A DNA stretch of 39,509 nucleotides from Treponema sp. (GTDB taxonomy: Bacteria; Spirochaetota; Spirochaetia; Treponematales; Treponemataceae): assembly GCA_017470605.1 (NCBI GenBank), contig JAFUYH010000015.1:1-39509 (forward strand). The letters are read 5' to 3'. The position numbers were made by a program, and so were the translations under genes. Below are positions 21,384 to 29,797 of the stretch, piece after piece. Position 1 is the stretch's first letter; each line of letters begins with the position of its first letter. The notes beneath the pieces were generated by a model that saw nothing but the letters and a program-made list of their open reading frames with translations, searched no databases and was not told where the DNA came from.

Positions 21384-23828
21384 ATGAAAAGAAATGTTAG
21401 CTTGGGAGCAATTGCAGCAGCTGCAATGCTCGCTTTTGTTTTTGCAGGTTGTCAGCCTGCTGCAGGTGGTGGCAGTAACAATTCAACTGTTACTGTAACA
21501 GATGATGAAGGAAACGAAATTTCCGTAGTAAAAACAGGAGAGACAAAGTCTGCTGATATCACTACTCAGGACTTTGGAGCAGTTCTTGCATGGAATAATG
21601 AAGAAAAGTCTTATGCAACTTCTTCAAAAATTGAATTTGAAGAGCTTCCTAAAAAAGGTGATGAGCTTGAAGTTGAAGTAGAGTTTACTCTTACTGCTTC
21701 AGATGTTGAATCTGTAAAAGGACGCTTCCTTGTTACTGATGAAAACGGAAAGGTATATAAAACAGACCAGACAAAGCTTTCTGTTTCCAACACTGCAAAA
21801 GCCGCTGCTGAAACTGCAGGAGTAACTGTTAAAGGTAAGGTAAAAGGCGTAGCTGCAGTAAATGCAGAATCTGTTTCTGTTGAATTTGAAGTAAAAATTA
21901 CTGATGATACAGAAGGAAAAGCTATAATTGCTGCAGAAAGCGGAAAAGGAATTACAGCAGAAGGAAAATATTTTAAGGCAGAAACCGATTCTAAAGGTAT
22001 TAAAGTAACACTTGCTGATGAACTGCCTATTCAAAGCTATCAAACTGTTTCTGTTTCTGTAGAAGGAGTTCCTCTTCATGCAACTGTTTCAGAAAGTGAA
22101 TATAAACAAGATGGAAAAAGAGTTATTATTTTCCCATTCGTAGAGAAGGATAAGACTTATTATCTTCACTTTGGCTGTAATATGATAGCTGATGATGTGG
22201 GAACCGGAGCGTATTTTACTGAAACAATTAAGTGTACTGCTGGCGGCGGTGTTGATTACAAAGAATATCTTGATACAGAAGTTCTTGCAAATGCATCTAT
22301 GACTTTAGAGTATTCTCCTGCTAAAGAAAAATATTTCAGTGGTACTTATAAGCTATCTTCTACAGATATTATTAAAAAAGCTGATGCTTTTTCTAAAGCA
22401 GAAATTGGATTTGCTTTTAACCTTGGATATATGGACTATACTCCAAAAGGTAGCTGGTGGACCGGAAGTGATAATCAAATAAATCTTCTTGGAGAATACA
22501 AAGAGGAAACTCCATATACTATTGCAGGTTGGGCTCCTTCTGATGTTCCTTCAAAAGCTCAATGGGCTAAGTTTGACAATAGTATTGCAGCAGCAGCAGA
22601 TGTTAGCTTTACATTTAAGGACTATGGTAATTTTGGTATGGCCTGCGGTAGAGTTCAGCAGTCTATCAATAACCCTAGAAAAGTTCCTACAGAAGCAGAA
22701 GCCTTTGCAGATGGCATTAAGAATGTAAAGACTTTCATTAGTTCCGAAGAAGACCTTCTTAAGGCTATAAAAGATGCTGTTACAGAAACAATGATTTCTG
22801 CTATGGGACCTGGACGTTCTGCAACAAGCTCTGAAGCTGCTGTAAAACAGGGTAAAAAATTCGTAAAGGCTGTTTATGAACAGTTCCTTGCTCTTAATCA
22901 GTCTCTTGCAGGAGTGGAAGACCCTTCAAAAGCAAAGTTTAAGGTAGACTTTGACAAGACAATTGATGTAGGTGCTATGTCTGCAATGGAATGGAAATCT
23001 GCAATTTCAGATACAATTGATTTCCTTTATATTAACTTACTTAAGTATCCTGATTATTATGATTGGGGCGGCCAGGTAAAATCTGAATTGAATCCTATTT
23101 ACAAGATGGAAGAGGATATCAAACAAAATATAGATCAATCAAAATGGGATGATGAAGAACCTCTATTCGCTTCATTAAACGACTTCTATGATTTCCTTGA
23201 CGAAGTTCTTCTTCTTAAGCAGTTCTATTTCAATACAAAGGCTGATATTGATTTTGATTATTCAAAGATTGCTGCTGATAACACCACTAAGATCGGTGAT
23301 GCAGCTCTTGATGTAAAAGTTGCACTTGCTGCTTTAGATGTTAACAAATTCTTGAAGAAGATTGGAGCTCCTGTTGAAGTTCCTGTAAATGCACTTTCTC
23401 TTGCATTTGCTGGTAACCTTGATTTTGGTGCTGCTTATTCTGATATTGCTGCAATTATGGAAATGGAAGCAGAATCTTCAGAAGCAGATGAGGCTGGTAC
23501 AGAATATACTCCAGACTTTTCTAAGCTTAAGGATCTTGCATACAAACTTAATGGAGATTTAGGTCTTAAAGCTGCTTTATGCACAAAAGACGGTCTTGGT
23601 GGTATCGTAAGTGTTGATGCTTCTTACAGTATGGATGTTGACAAATTAATAAAAATTGCAGGAAAGTCTAAAGAAATTAATTCAGGAAATACTGAAGAAA
23701 TCTTGAAGATTGCTGATGATGTTGTTTCTGTAAAAGTTTCTGTTTCCGACGGAAATACAGAGACCTTCTCTAAGAGCTACAAGCCAACAGACCTCTATAC
23801 TCTTATTTCAGCACAGTTTACTGAATAA
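21384..23828 (+). CDS. Large alanine- and lysine-rich lipoprotein, candidate phase-variable surface protein
   Basis: An 814-residue lipoprotein (signal ending FVFAGC, lipidated Cys near residue 23, followed by a Gly/Ser/Asn linker). I use ATG 21384: the in-frame GTG at 21378 overlaps the GGAGGTG ribosome site. Residues about 25-190 are beta-rich with two short repeats (TSSKIEFEELPKKGDELEV, then VEFTLTASD and VEFEVKITDD). The LPKKGD turn matches the secreted protein at 16140, and the IIFPFVEKDKTY block resembles the lipoprotein at 18105. The C-terminal half is helical and acidic with repeated Asp-Val-Lys-Val-type segments (LDVKVALAALDVN). No named family recognised. Codon use is strongly biased towards few A/T-ending codons, consistent with high expression. 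Tandem terminators follow. Confidence 0.75.
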   Translation: MKRNVSLGAIAAAAMLAFVFAGCQPAAGGGSNNSTVTVTDDEGNEISVVKTGETKSADITTQDFGAVLAWNNEEKSYATSSKIEFEELPKKGDELEVEVEFTLTASDVESVKGRFLVTDENGKVYKTDQTKLSVSNTAKAAAETAGVTVKGKVKGVAAVNAESVSVEFEVKITDDTEGKAIIAAESGKGITAEGKYFKAETDSKGIKVTLADELPIQSYQTVSVSVEGVPLHATVSESEYKQDGKRVIIFPFVEKDKTYYLHFGCNMIADDVGTGAYFTETIKCTAGGGVDYKEYLDTEVLANASMTLEYSPAKEKYFSGTYKLSSTDIIKKADAFSKAEIGFAFNLGYMDYTPKGSWWTGSDNQINLLGEYKEETPYTIAGWAPSDVPSKAQWAKFDNSIAAAADVSFTFKDYGNFGMACGRVQQSINNPRKVPTEAEAFADGIKNVKTFISSEEDLLKAIKDAVTETMISAMGPGRSATSSEAAVKQGKKFVKAVYEQFLALNQSLAGVEDPSKAKFKVDFDKTIDVGAMSAMEWKSAISDTIDFLYINLLKYPDYYDWGGQVKSELNPIYKMEEDIKQNIDQSKWDDEEPLFASLNDFYDFLDEVLLLKQFYFNTKADIDFDYSKIAADNTTKIGDAALDVKVALAALDVNKFLKKIGAPVEVPVNALSLAFAGNLDFGAAYSDIAAIMEMEAESSEADEAGTEYTPDFSKLKDLAYKLNGDLGLKAALCTKDGLGGIVSVDASYSMDVDKLIKIAGKSKEINSGNTEEILKIADDVVSVKVSVSDGNTETFSKSYKPTDLYTLISAQFTE

Positions 23829-23855
23829 TCTATCTACAACGTAGAATAGATTTTT
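23829..23855 (+). terminator. Rho-independent terminator, first of two
   Basis: TCTATCTAC (23829-23837), a short loop, and GTAG-A-ATAGA (23841-23850) followed by TTTTT, one base after the lipoprotein stop codon. Confidence 0.7.
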
Positions 23856-23863
23856 AGGAAGTT

Positions 23864-23914
23864 ATAACCCGTTTGTTGCATTTATTTTTTTGCAGCAGAC
23901 GGGTTATTTTTTAT
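23864..23914 (+). terminator. Rho-independent terminator, second of two
   Basis: ATAACCCGT (23864-23872) pairs with ACGGGTTAT (23899-23907), with inner GTTGC/GCAGC pairing, followed by a T-run. With the first hairpin it isolates the sugar-transport operon from the strongly expressed lipoprotein gene. Confidence 0.8.
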
Positions 23915-23936
23915 AAGAGATTGTAAAAAAAGGTCT

Positions 23937-23980
23937 TTTTCTGATAACTTGAAAAAAAAATTTTCTGATAACTTGAAAAA
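23937..23980 (+). repeat. Two 20-bp direct repeats upstream of the sugar-transport promoter
   Basis: The 20-bp unit TTTTCTGATAACTTGAAAAA occurs exactly at 23937-23956 and 23961-23980 (24-bp period), ending 5 bp before the -35 box. It may be an activator site or an UP-like element. Confidence 0.7.
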
Positions 23981-23985
23981 ATAAT

Positions 23986-24014
23986 TTGACAGATGAAAAT
24001 TATGGGCATATACT
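23986..24014 (+). promoter_or_regulatory. Promoter of the maltodextrin-type transport operon
   Basis: TTGACA (23986-23991), exactly 17 bp, TATACT (24009-24014). Near-consensus vegetative promoter. Confidence 0.8.
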
Positions 24015-24024
24015 ATAACTAAAG

Positions 24025-24054
24025 ATTGGAAACGTTTCCAGAAACGTTTCCAAT
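24025..24054. promoter_or_regulatory. Tandem LacI-family operator at the transcription start
   Basis: Two AACGTT-centred palindromes, GGAAACGTTTCC (24028-24039) and GAAACGTTTC (24041-24050), with centres 12 bp apart. The whole 30 bp is almost its own reverse complement. It begins about 11 bp after the -10, so a bound repressor would block initiation. The LacI-family gene at 27212 is the obvious ligand-responsive repressor. Confidence 0.8.
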
Positions 24055-24102
24055 ATCATAAAACTACCATAATTTTAAGATATTTTTTCTAGGAGGAAAT
24101 TA

Positions 24103-25434
24103 ATGAAAAAAATTATCTTGAGTACATGTGCTTTGTTTGCGGCTGTAATGACTATGTCTGCTGCACCAAAGAAGGGAACTGTTCGCTACCTGAATTTTAA
24201 GCCTGAAGTTGCTTCTGTTTACGAAGAACTTGCTGCTGCTTATGAAAAGGAAACTGGTGTTAAAGTTATTGTAGAAACTGCTGCAAACAACACCTACGAA
24301 TCAACACTTACTGCTAAAATGGCCACTAAACAGGCTCCAACACTTTTTCAGATTAACGGTCCTGTAGGATACTCAAACTGGAAAGATTACTGTGCAGATC
24401 TTACAAAGACAGAAATTTACAAACATCTTTCTGACAAATCACTTGCCATTACAGACAATGGAAAGGCTTATGGAATTCCTTATGTTGTAGAAGGCTATGG
24501 AATTATTTACAACAAAGCTCTTACAGATAAATATTTTGCCCTTGCTTCTAAGGGAACTTCTTTTAAGAGCATGGATGAAATTAATAACTTTGCAAAACTC
24601 AAGGAACTTTGTGATGATATGCAGGCTCATAAAGATGAATTAGGAATTAAGGGTGTATTTGCATCTACATCATTAAAAGCTGGTGAAGACTGGAGATGGC
24701 AGACTCACCTTGCAAACCTTCCTATTTACTACGAATTCACAAAGAATAAGGTAAATCTTTCTTCTGATGCTACACATGAAATTAAATTCCAGTATGGAAA
24801 CAACTTCAAAAATATTTTTGACCTTTACACAACAGATTCTGTAATTGACAGAAAAAATGTTGGTGTAAAAACTGTAGATCAGTCTATGGCAGAATTTGCT
24901 CTTGAAGAATGTGTAATGGTTCAGAATGGTAACTGGGCTTGGGGTCAGATTTCTGGTGTTTCTGGAAACAAGGTAAAAGCTGATAATGTTAAATATCTTC
25001 CTATCTATACAGGAGTTGCAGGTGAAGAAACACAGGGACTCTGTGTAGGAACAGAAAACTTCTACTGTATCAATAAAAAAGCTCAAAAAGCTGACCAGCA
25101 GGCAACTGCAGACTTTATCTACTGGCTTTATTCTTCAAAGACAGGTAAAGATTATGTAACAAACAAACTTGGCTTTATTGCTCCATTTGATACATTTGCA
25201 GAAAACGAGAAACCTACAGACCCACTTGCTAAAGAAATCTTGAACTATATGTCTAAAAAAGGAATCGTTTCTGTTTCATGGAACTTTACTCTTTTCCCTT
25301 CACAGACATTCAAAGATGCATTTGGTGCAGATCTTTTGCAGTACTGTCAGGGTTCAAAAGACTGGAATACAGTTTCTTCAAATGTTGTTAAGAACTGGAA
25401 AACAGAATGGGAGCTTGTTTCTGAAGCTTACTAA
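24103..25434 (+). CDS. Extracellular sugar-binding protein (family 1, maltodextrin type)
   Basis: A 443-residue substrate-binding protein with a Sec signal (about 1-20, ending MSAAP). The family 1 pattern is clear: AAAYEKETGVKVIVE near 45-60, PTLFQINGP, then GKAYGIPYVVEGYGIIYNK, and MVQNGNWAWGQ in the ligand-binding region. It should capture oligosaccharides in the periplasm and deliver them to the two permeases downstream. MalQ in the operon points to malto-oligosaccharides. First gene of the operon, with a strong AGGAGG site. An attenuating hairpin follows, which would favour excess binding protein. No ATPase gene is in the operon, so a shared MsmX/UgpC-like ATPase must be encoded elsewhere. 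Confidence 0.9.
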   Translation: MKKIILSTCALFAAVMTMSAAPKKGTVRYLNFKPEVASVYEELAAAYEKETGVKVIVETAANNTYESTLTAKMATKQAPTLFQINGPVGYSNWKDYCADLTKTEIYKHLSDKSLAITDNGKAYGIPYVVEGYGIIYNKALTDKYFALASKGTSFKSMDEINNFAKLKELCDDMQAHKDELGIKGVFASTSLKAGEDWRWQTHLANLPIYYEFTKNKVNLSSDATHEIKFQYGNNFKNIFDLYTTDSVIDRKNVGVKTVDQSMAEFALEECVMVQNGNWAWGQISGVSGNKVKADNVKYLPIYTGVAGEETQGLCVGTENFYCINKKAQKADQQATADFIYWLYSSKTGKDYVTNKLGFIAPFDTFAENEKPTDPLAKEILNYMSKKGIVSVSWNFTLFPSQTFKDAFGADLLQYCQGSKDWNTVSSNVVKNWKTEWELVSEAY

Positions 25435-25442
25435 TAATTAAA

Positions 25443-25494
25443 AAACGGTGGTTGCGCTGCTCAATCCCACTTTCGCGTAGCCGCCGTTTCTTTT
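25443..25494 (+). terminator. Attenuating hairpin between binding protein and permease genes
   Basis: AAACGGTGG (25443-25451) pairs with CCGCCGTTT (25481-25489), with inner GCG/CGC pairing, followed by TTTCTTTTAT. Probably a partial terminator or 3' stabiliser that lowers permease expression relative to the binding protein. Confidence 0.65.
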
Positions 25495-25512
25495 ATAGAA
25501 CTTTTAAGGAGG

Positions 25513-26373
25513 TTGAAAATGGAAAATAACAAGGCAATGAAAAAATATTTTCCGGTATTTGTTCTTCCAACACTGCTTGCTTTTACAATATTTTTTATTG
25601 TTCCTTTTGGAATGGGAATTTTTCTCTCTTTCACAAAATTTAAGGTAATTACGAATGTTAAATTTGTTGGTTTTCAGAACTACATAAAAGCTTTTACTCT
25701 GAATGGTGAGTTTTTACATGCTCTGGGCTTTACATCTTTGTTTACAATTGTTTCTATTCTAACCGTAAATATCCTTGCTTTTTCTATCGCCCTTCTTTTG
25801 ACAAAAGGAATCAGGGGAACTAACTTTTTCCGCTCTGTTTTTTTTATGCCAAACCTTATCGGCGGAATTGTTCTTGGTTATATCTGGAATCTGCTTATAA
25901 ACGGTTTTCTTCTTCATTTTGTAGGAGAAGACATAACTTTTAATGCAAAATACGGCTTCTGGGGACTTGTAATCCTCACAAACTGGCAATTAATAGGTTA
26001 TATGATGGTAATTTACATTGCCGGCCTTCAAAATATTCCATCAGAAATTCTGGAAGCAGCTTCAATAGATGGTGCTTCTCCATTAAAAACTCTTTTCAAA
26101 ATTAAAATACCAATGGTAATGCCTTCCATTACAATTTGTATGTTCCTTACTTTGACAAACTCATTCAAGATGTTCGATCAGAACCTTGCTCTTACAAATG
26201 GAGCTCCTGGAACTGATACAGAAATGCTTGCTTTGAATATATATAAAACCTTCTATGGACGTTCCGGCTTCCAGGGAGTAGGACAGGCTAAGGCAGTAAT
26301 CTTCTTTATCATAGTTGCTCTAATTGCCTTTATTCAGCTTAAACTTACAAATAAAAAGGAGATAGAACAATGA
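25513..26373 (+). CDS. Sugar ABC transporter permease, MalF/UgpA type
   Basis: A 286-residue inner-membrane permease with six predicted membrane segments. The EAA loop that contacts the ATPase is EAASIDGASPLKTLFKIKIP (about residues 185-204). It pairs with the next gene to form the import channel. Preferred start: GGAGG lies upstream of ATG 25519 (MENNK), 6 bp inside the longest frame, and either start gives the same membrane protein. It overlaps the next gene by an ATGA. Confidence 0.9.
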   Translation: MKMENNKAMKKYFPVFVLPTLLAFTIFFIVPFGMGIFLSFTKFKVITNVKFVGFQNYIKAFTLNGEFLHALGFTSLFTIVSILTVNILAFSIALLLTKGIRGTNFFRSVFFMPNLIGGIVLGYIWNLLINGFLLHFVGEDITFNAKYGFWGLVILTNWQLIGYMMVIYIAGLQNIPSEILEAASIDGASPLKTLFKIKIPMVMPSITICMFLTLTNSFKMFDQNLALTNGAPGTDTEMLALNIYKTFYGRSGFQGVGQAKAVIFFIIVALIAFIQLKLTNKKEIEQ

Positions 26374-27215
26374 TTATTGAAAGTAACCGTTCCATTAAGA
26401 AGACTATTCAATTTACCTTCTTGCTTCTTTTGACTATTGTCTTTATTTTCCCGATTTTGCTGGTTCTTATGAACTCGTTTAAATCTCGTCTATATGTTTC
26501 TACTGCACCTTTTGCTTTTCCAAAGGGAGATATGTTTGTAGGTATAGAAAATTATATCAGGGGAGTTACTTCTTCGGGCTTTATTCTTGCTTTCTTCCGT
26601 TCTGTGTGGATTACAGTAATAGGCGTTCTTTTGATTATTATTTGTACTTCCATGAGTGCCTGGTATATTGTACGAGTAAAGTCTAAATTTACCAGATTCC
26701 TCTACTATATGTTTACATTTAGTATGATAGTTCCTTTCCAGATGGTTATGTACACAATGACCTTTGTGGTAAACAGACTCAGTTTTGATAACGTGTTTGG
26801 AATCCTTTTTGTGTATCTGGGCTTTGGTGCCGGTCTTACAGTTTTTATGTTTACTGGATTCATAAAAAGTATTCCTCAGGAAGTAGAAGAAGCTGCAACA
26901 ATTGATGGTTGTAATCCTTTGCAGACATATTTTAGAATCGTATTTCCAATGTTAAAACCTACAGCAATTACCGTTGCTATTTTGCAGGCTATGTGGATTT
27001 GGAATGACTATCTTCTTCCATATCTTATTCTGGGGTCTGATCATAAAACTGTTCCTGTTGCAATTCAGCTTGCAATGCAGGGGGCTTATGGTTCCACAGA
27101 TTATGGTGGATTTATGGCTATGCTCGTTCTGGCTATTATTCCTATTATTATATTCTATGTTGCTTCACAAAAGTATATAATTAGAGGTGTTATTGCGGGA
27201 GCTGTTAAAGGATGA
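26370..27215 (+). CDS. Sugar ABC transporter permease, MalG/UgpE type
   Basis: A 281-residue inner-membrane permease of the carbohydrate uptake 1 family with six membrane segments. The EAA loop is EEAATIDGCNPLQTYFRIVF, followed by the family's WNDYLLPYLIL segment. It forms a heterodimer with the upstream permease. ATGA overlaps at both ends (with the permease before and the regulator after) show tight translational coupling. Confidence 0.92.
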   Translation: MIIESNRSIKKTIQFTFLLLLTIVFIFPILLVLMNSFKSRLYVSTAPFAFPKGDMFVGIENYIRGVTSSGFILAFFRSVWITVIGVLLIIICTSMSAWYIVRVKSKFTRFLYYMFTFSMIVPFQMVMYTMTFVVNRLSFDNVFGILFVYLGFGAGLTVFMFTGFIKSIPQEVEEAATIDGCNPLQTYFRIVFPMLKPTAITVAILQAMWIWNDYLLPYLILGSDHKTVPVAIQLAMQGAYGSTDYGGFMAMLVLAIIPIIIFYVASQKYIIRGVIAGAVKG

Positions 27216-28213
27216 CAATCAAAGATATAGCAAAAGAGTGTGGTTGTGGACTAGGAACTGTTTCCAGAGTTTTGAATAATCACCCTGATGTAAGTGAAGA
27301 AACCAGAAAGAAAGTTATGGCTGTAGTTGATAAATATGGTTTTGTTTTGAATAAAAATGCCAGTCAGCTAAAAAGTCAGGAAAGAAAAACCATTGTAATT
27401 CTGGTAAAGGGAACTTCAAGCCCTCTTTTAAATGAAATGATGGGTGTAATTCTAAAAAGAATGGAAGAGCTTCCTTATACAACATCGGTAAACATCCTTG
27501 ACGAATACGATAATGAAGCTTCAATAGCAAATCGTCTTTATTACGAGCAGAAACCTCTGGGTATGATTTTCCTTGGAGGAAGCCCAAGTATGTACAAAGA
27601 TGATTTTGCAAAGATTAAGATACCATGTGTTTTGATTTCGAATGATGCAAAAAACGTGGAAAACGAAAATCTTTCCAGTATCAGTACAGATAATATTTCT
27701 GCTGCCGAATATTCTGCGGACTATCTTTTAAATCATGGCCATACCAAAATAGGTGTAATTGGTGGTGATTTAACAAGTTCCGGCACAACAAAAAAGCGTT
27801 ACGAAGGTTTTTTGAATGCAATGAAAAAACATGGTCTGGAATTTGATGAAAGCTTATATGTTGTTTCTAAGTATTCTTTTATGGGTGGCGCCGCTGCTGC
27901 TCAAACCCTTCTGGAAAGAAGTCCTGATATAACGGCGATTTTTACTATGTCTGATTCAATGGCAATTGGAGCCTGTAGAAAGCTTAGGGATTTAGGCAAA
28001 AAGATTCCTGAAGATATTTCTATTGTTGGTTTTGATGGCCTTCCTTATGCTGATTTTTACAGTCCTCGAATTACTACGGTTGAACAGCCATCGAGAGAGC
28101 TTGCGGCAGAAGGACTTGATATGCTTTTGAACTGCATAGAGCGGGGCAGCCCTGCGGTTCATAAACTTCTTCCTTTTACTTTTAGGGAAGGAGAGAGTGT
28201 AGGAAAAATTTAG
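27212..28213 (+). CDS. LacI-family transcriptional repressor of the glucan-uptake operon
   Basis: A 333-residue regulator. The N-terminal helix-turn-helix and hinge (TIKDIAKECGCGLGTVSRVL, then NHPDVSEETRKKV) are canonical. The C-terminus is a periplasmic-binding-protein-like sensor (VIGGDLTSSGTTKKRYEGF, FTMSDSMAIGA, VGFDGLPYADFYSPRITTVEQP). It lies inside the operon, overlapping the permease gene by 4 bp, and the only good GAAACGTTTC-type operators in the window are at the operon promoter. Autorepression with relief by an imported sugar is the likely scheme. The ligand is unknown, with maltose or a maltodextrin likely. Confidence 0.9.
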   Translation: MTIKDIAKECGCGLGTVSRVLNNHPDVSEETRKKVMAVVDKYGFVLNKNASQLKSQERKTIVILVKGTSSPLLNEMMGVILKRMEELPYTTSVNILDEYDNEASIANRLYYEQKPLGMIFLGGSPSMYKDDFAKIKIPCVLISNDAKNVENENLSSISTDNISAAEYSADYLLNHGHTKIGVIGGDLTSSGTTKKRYEGFLNAMKKHGLEFDESLYVVSKYSFMGGAAAAQTLLERSPDITAIFTMSDSMAIGACRKLRDLGKKIPEDISIVGFDGLPYADFYSPRITTVEQPSRELAAEGLDMLLNCIERGSPAVHKLLPFTFREGESVGKI

Positions 28214-28234
28214 TTAGTTTGGCAGGTATCTGAA

Positions 28235-29737
28235 TTGTTGGATTCTGAAATTTTCAAACAGAGAAAAAACGGTGTGCTTATGCACATTTCCTCATTGCCT
28301 GGAGAAAGTGGAATTGGAACTCTGGGAAATGAAGCCTATAAATTTATAGATTTTCTAAAAGAAGCCGGACAGACTTACTGGCAGATTCTTCCGGTTTGTC
28401 CTACAGGTTATGGAGATTCGCCTTATCAGAGTTTTTCTACTTTTGCAGGAAACCCTTATTTTATAGATCTTAAACTGCTGGAAGAGGAAGGTCTTTTGGA
28501 AAATAAAGATTATTCAGAGCTTTCCTGGGGCCAAGATCCCATGTATGTAGATTTTGGGGCTGTTTATGAGGGGCGCATAAAAGTTTTTGAAAAGGTACAA
28601 AGTGCTTTTGAAAAAAATATTCCGGATGATTTTAATGCATTTTGCAAGGAAAACTCTTTCTGGCTGGAAGATTATGCACTTTTTATGGCTGTAAAAGATT
28701 TGCACAATGGCGCGTCTTTTTTGGAATGGGAAGAAGATATAAGACTCAGAAGACCAGAAGCTCTTGAGGAATGGAAAAATAAAAGTGCTAATCGTATGAA
28801 TTATTACCGCATACAGCAGTATCTTTTCTTTAAACAGTGGAAAAATCTAAAAACTTATGCAAATAAAAATGGAATTAAAATAATTGGGGATATTCCAATT
28901 TATGTTTCTGCAGATAGTGCCGATGTCTGGACTCATCCAAAAAATTTTATGCTGGATAAAAATCTTATTCCTATAGAAGTTGCAGGCTGTCCGCCAGATG
29001 CTTTTACCAGTCTTGGCCAGCTTTGGGGCAATCCTGTTTATAACTGGGATTTTATGAAAAAAGACGGCTACAGCTGGTGGAAACAGAGGCTTAAATCGAG
29101 TCTGGAAATATATGATGTGCTTCGCATAGACCATTTCCGGGGGTTTGATTCTTTTTATTCTGTAAAATATGGAGCAGAGGATGCTAAAAACGGCAGGTGG
29201 AACAAGGGGCCCGGCATAGCATTTTTTGAGCAGATTAAGGCAGATTTAGGTGAACTTCCAATTATCGCTGAAGATTTGGGCTTTATGACAGACAGTGTAC
29301 GTCAGCTTTTATGCCAGAGCGGTTTTCCTGGAATGAAGGTTCTGCAGTTTGCCTTTGATACCCGCGATGAAAACAGTAAGGAATATATTCCAGACTGCTA
29401 CCCTGAAAATTGTGTAGTTTATACGGGCACTCATGATAACGACACCATAAAAGGCTGGACAAAAACTGCCCGGCCGGAAGATGTAAAAACGGCAATGGAA
29501 TATTATAAACTTTCAAGTCCCCTTCAACTGCGGGAAGCTATGATTCTTTCTGCACTGAACAGTAGTGCAAACACCTGTATTCTTACAATGCAGGACTTAA
29601 TAGGCCTTGGAAGTGAAGGCAGAATGAATTCTCCAGCTTCGGTAGGCTCAAACTGGAAGTGGCGTGCCTGTGAAAATCAAATTACAAGTAAAATCGCACT
29701 CTGGTTAAAAGACATCACTTACGCTGCCGGCCGCTAA
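28235..29737 (+). CDS. malQ: 4-alpha-glucanotransferase (amylomaltase, GH77)
   Basis: A 500-residue GH77 enzyme of normal length. It transfers alpha-1,4-glucan segments between chains, releasing glucose, and processes imported maltodextrins in the cytoplasm. Visible: NGVLMHISSLPGESGIGTLG, YWQILPVCPTGYGDSPYQ, the nucleophile block LRIDHFRGFDSFYSV, the acid/base in IIAEDLG, GFPGMKVLQFAF and GTHDNDTIKGW. The start is a TTG (28235 or 28238) with a weak AGGT ribosome site. Family alignment needs residues before the first internal ATG, so a TTG start is preferred. Last gene of the transport operon. Confidence 0.93.
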   Translation: MLDSEIFKQRKNGVLMHISSLPGESGIGTLGNEAYKFIDFLKEAGQTYWQILPVCPTGYGDSPYQSFSTFAGNPYFIDLKLLEEEGLLENKDYSELSWGQDPMYVDFGAVYEGRIKVFEKVQSAFEKNIPDDFNAFCKENSFWLEDYALFMAVKDLHNGASFLEWEEDIRLRRPEALEEWKNKSANRMNYYRIQQYLFFKQWKNLKTYANKNGIKIIGDIPIYVSADSADVWTHPKNFMLDKNLIPIEVAGCPPDAFTSLGQLWGNPVYNWDFMKKDGYSWWKQRLKSSLEIYDVLRIDHFRGFDSFYSVKYGAEDAKNGRWNKGPGIAFFEQIKADLGELPIIAEDLGFMTDSVRQLLCQSGFPGMKVLQFAFDTRDENSKEYIPDCYPENCVVYTGTHDNDTIKGWTKTARPEDVKTAMEYYKLSSPLQLREAMILSALNSSANTCILTMQDLIGLGSEGRMNSPASVGSNWKWRACENQITSKIALWLKDITYAAGR

Positions 29738-29741
29738 CTGG

Positions 29742-29770
29742 TTGTAAAAGGACTGCTTTTTTGATATTAT
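29742..29770 (+). promoter_or_regulatory. pyrBIC promoter
   Basis: TTGTAA (29742-29747), 17 bp, TATTAT (29765-29770) with TGA in front (extended -10). It lies 27 bp upstream of the pyrB ATG, directly after malQ, with AAGGGG as ribosome site. No UMP-type attenuator or PyrR loop is evident. Confidence 0.6.
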
Positions 29771-29797
29771 TGAAAAAATTCAAAAAGGGGTTTGTGA

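Noticed and set aside
23937..23980. The 20-bp direct repeats as an insertion-sequence target duplication
   Set aside because: Only 4 bp separate the copies, so there is no room for an inserted element or excision scar. A regulatory or simple tandem duplication is likelier.
27253..27266. GGAACTGTTTCC inside the LacI gene as a second operator
   Set aside because: It encodes the conserved GTVSR of the helix-turn-helix, the match to the promoter operators is weaker, and it is not near a promoter.
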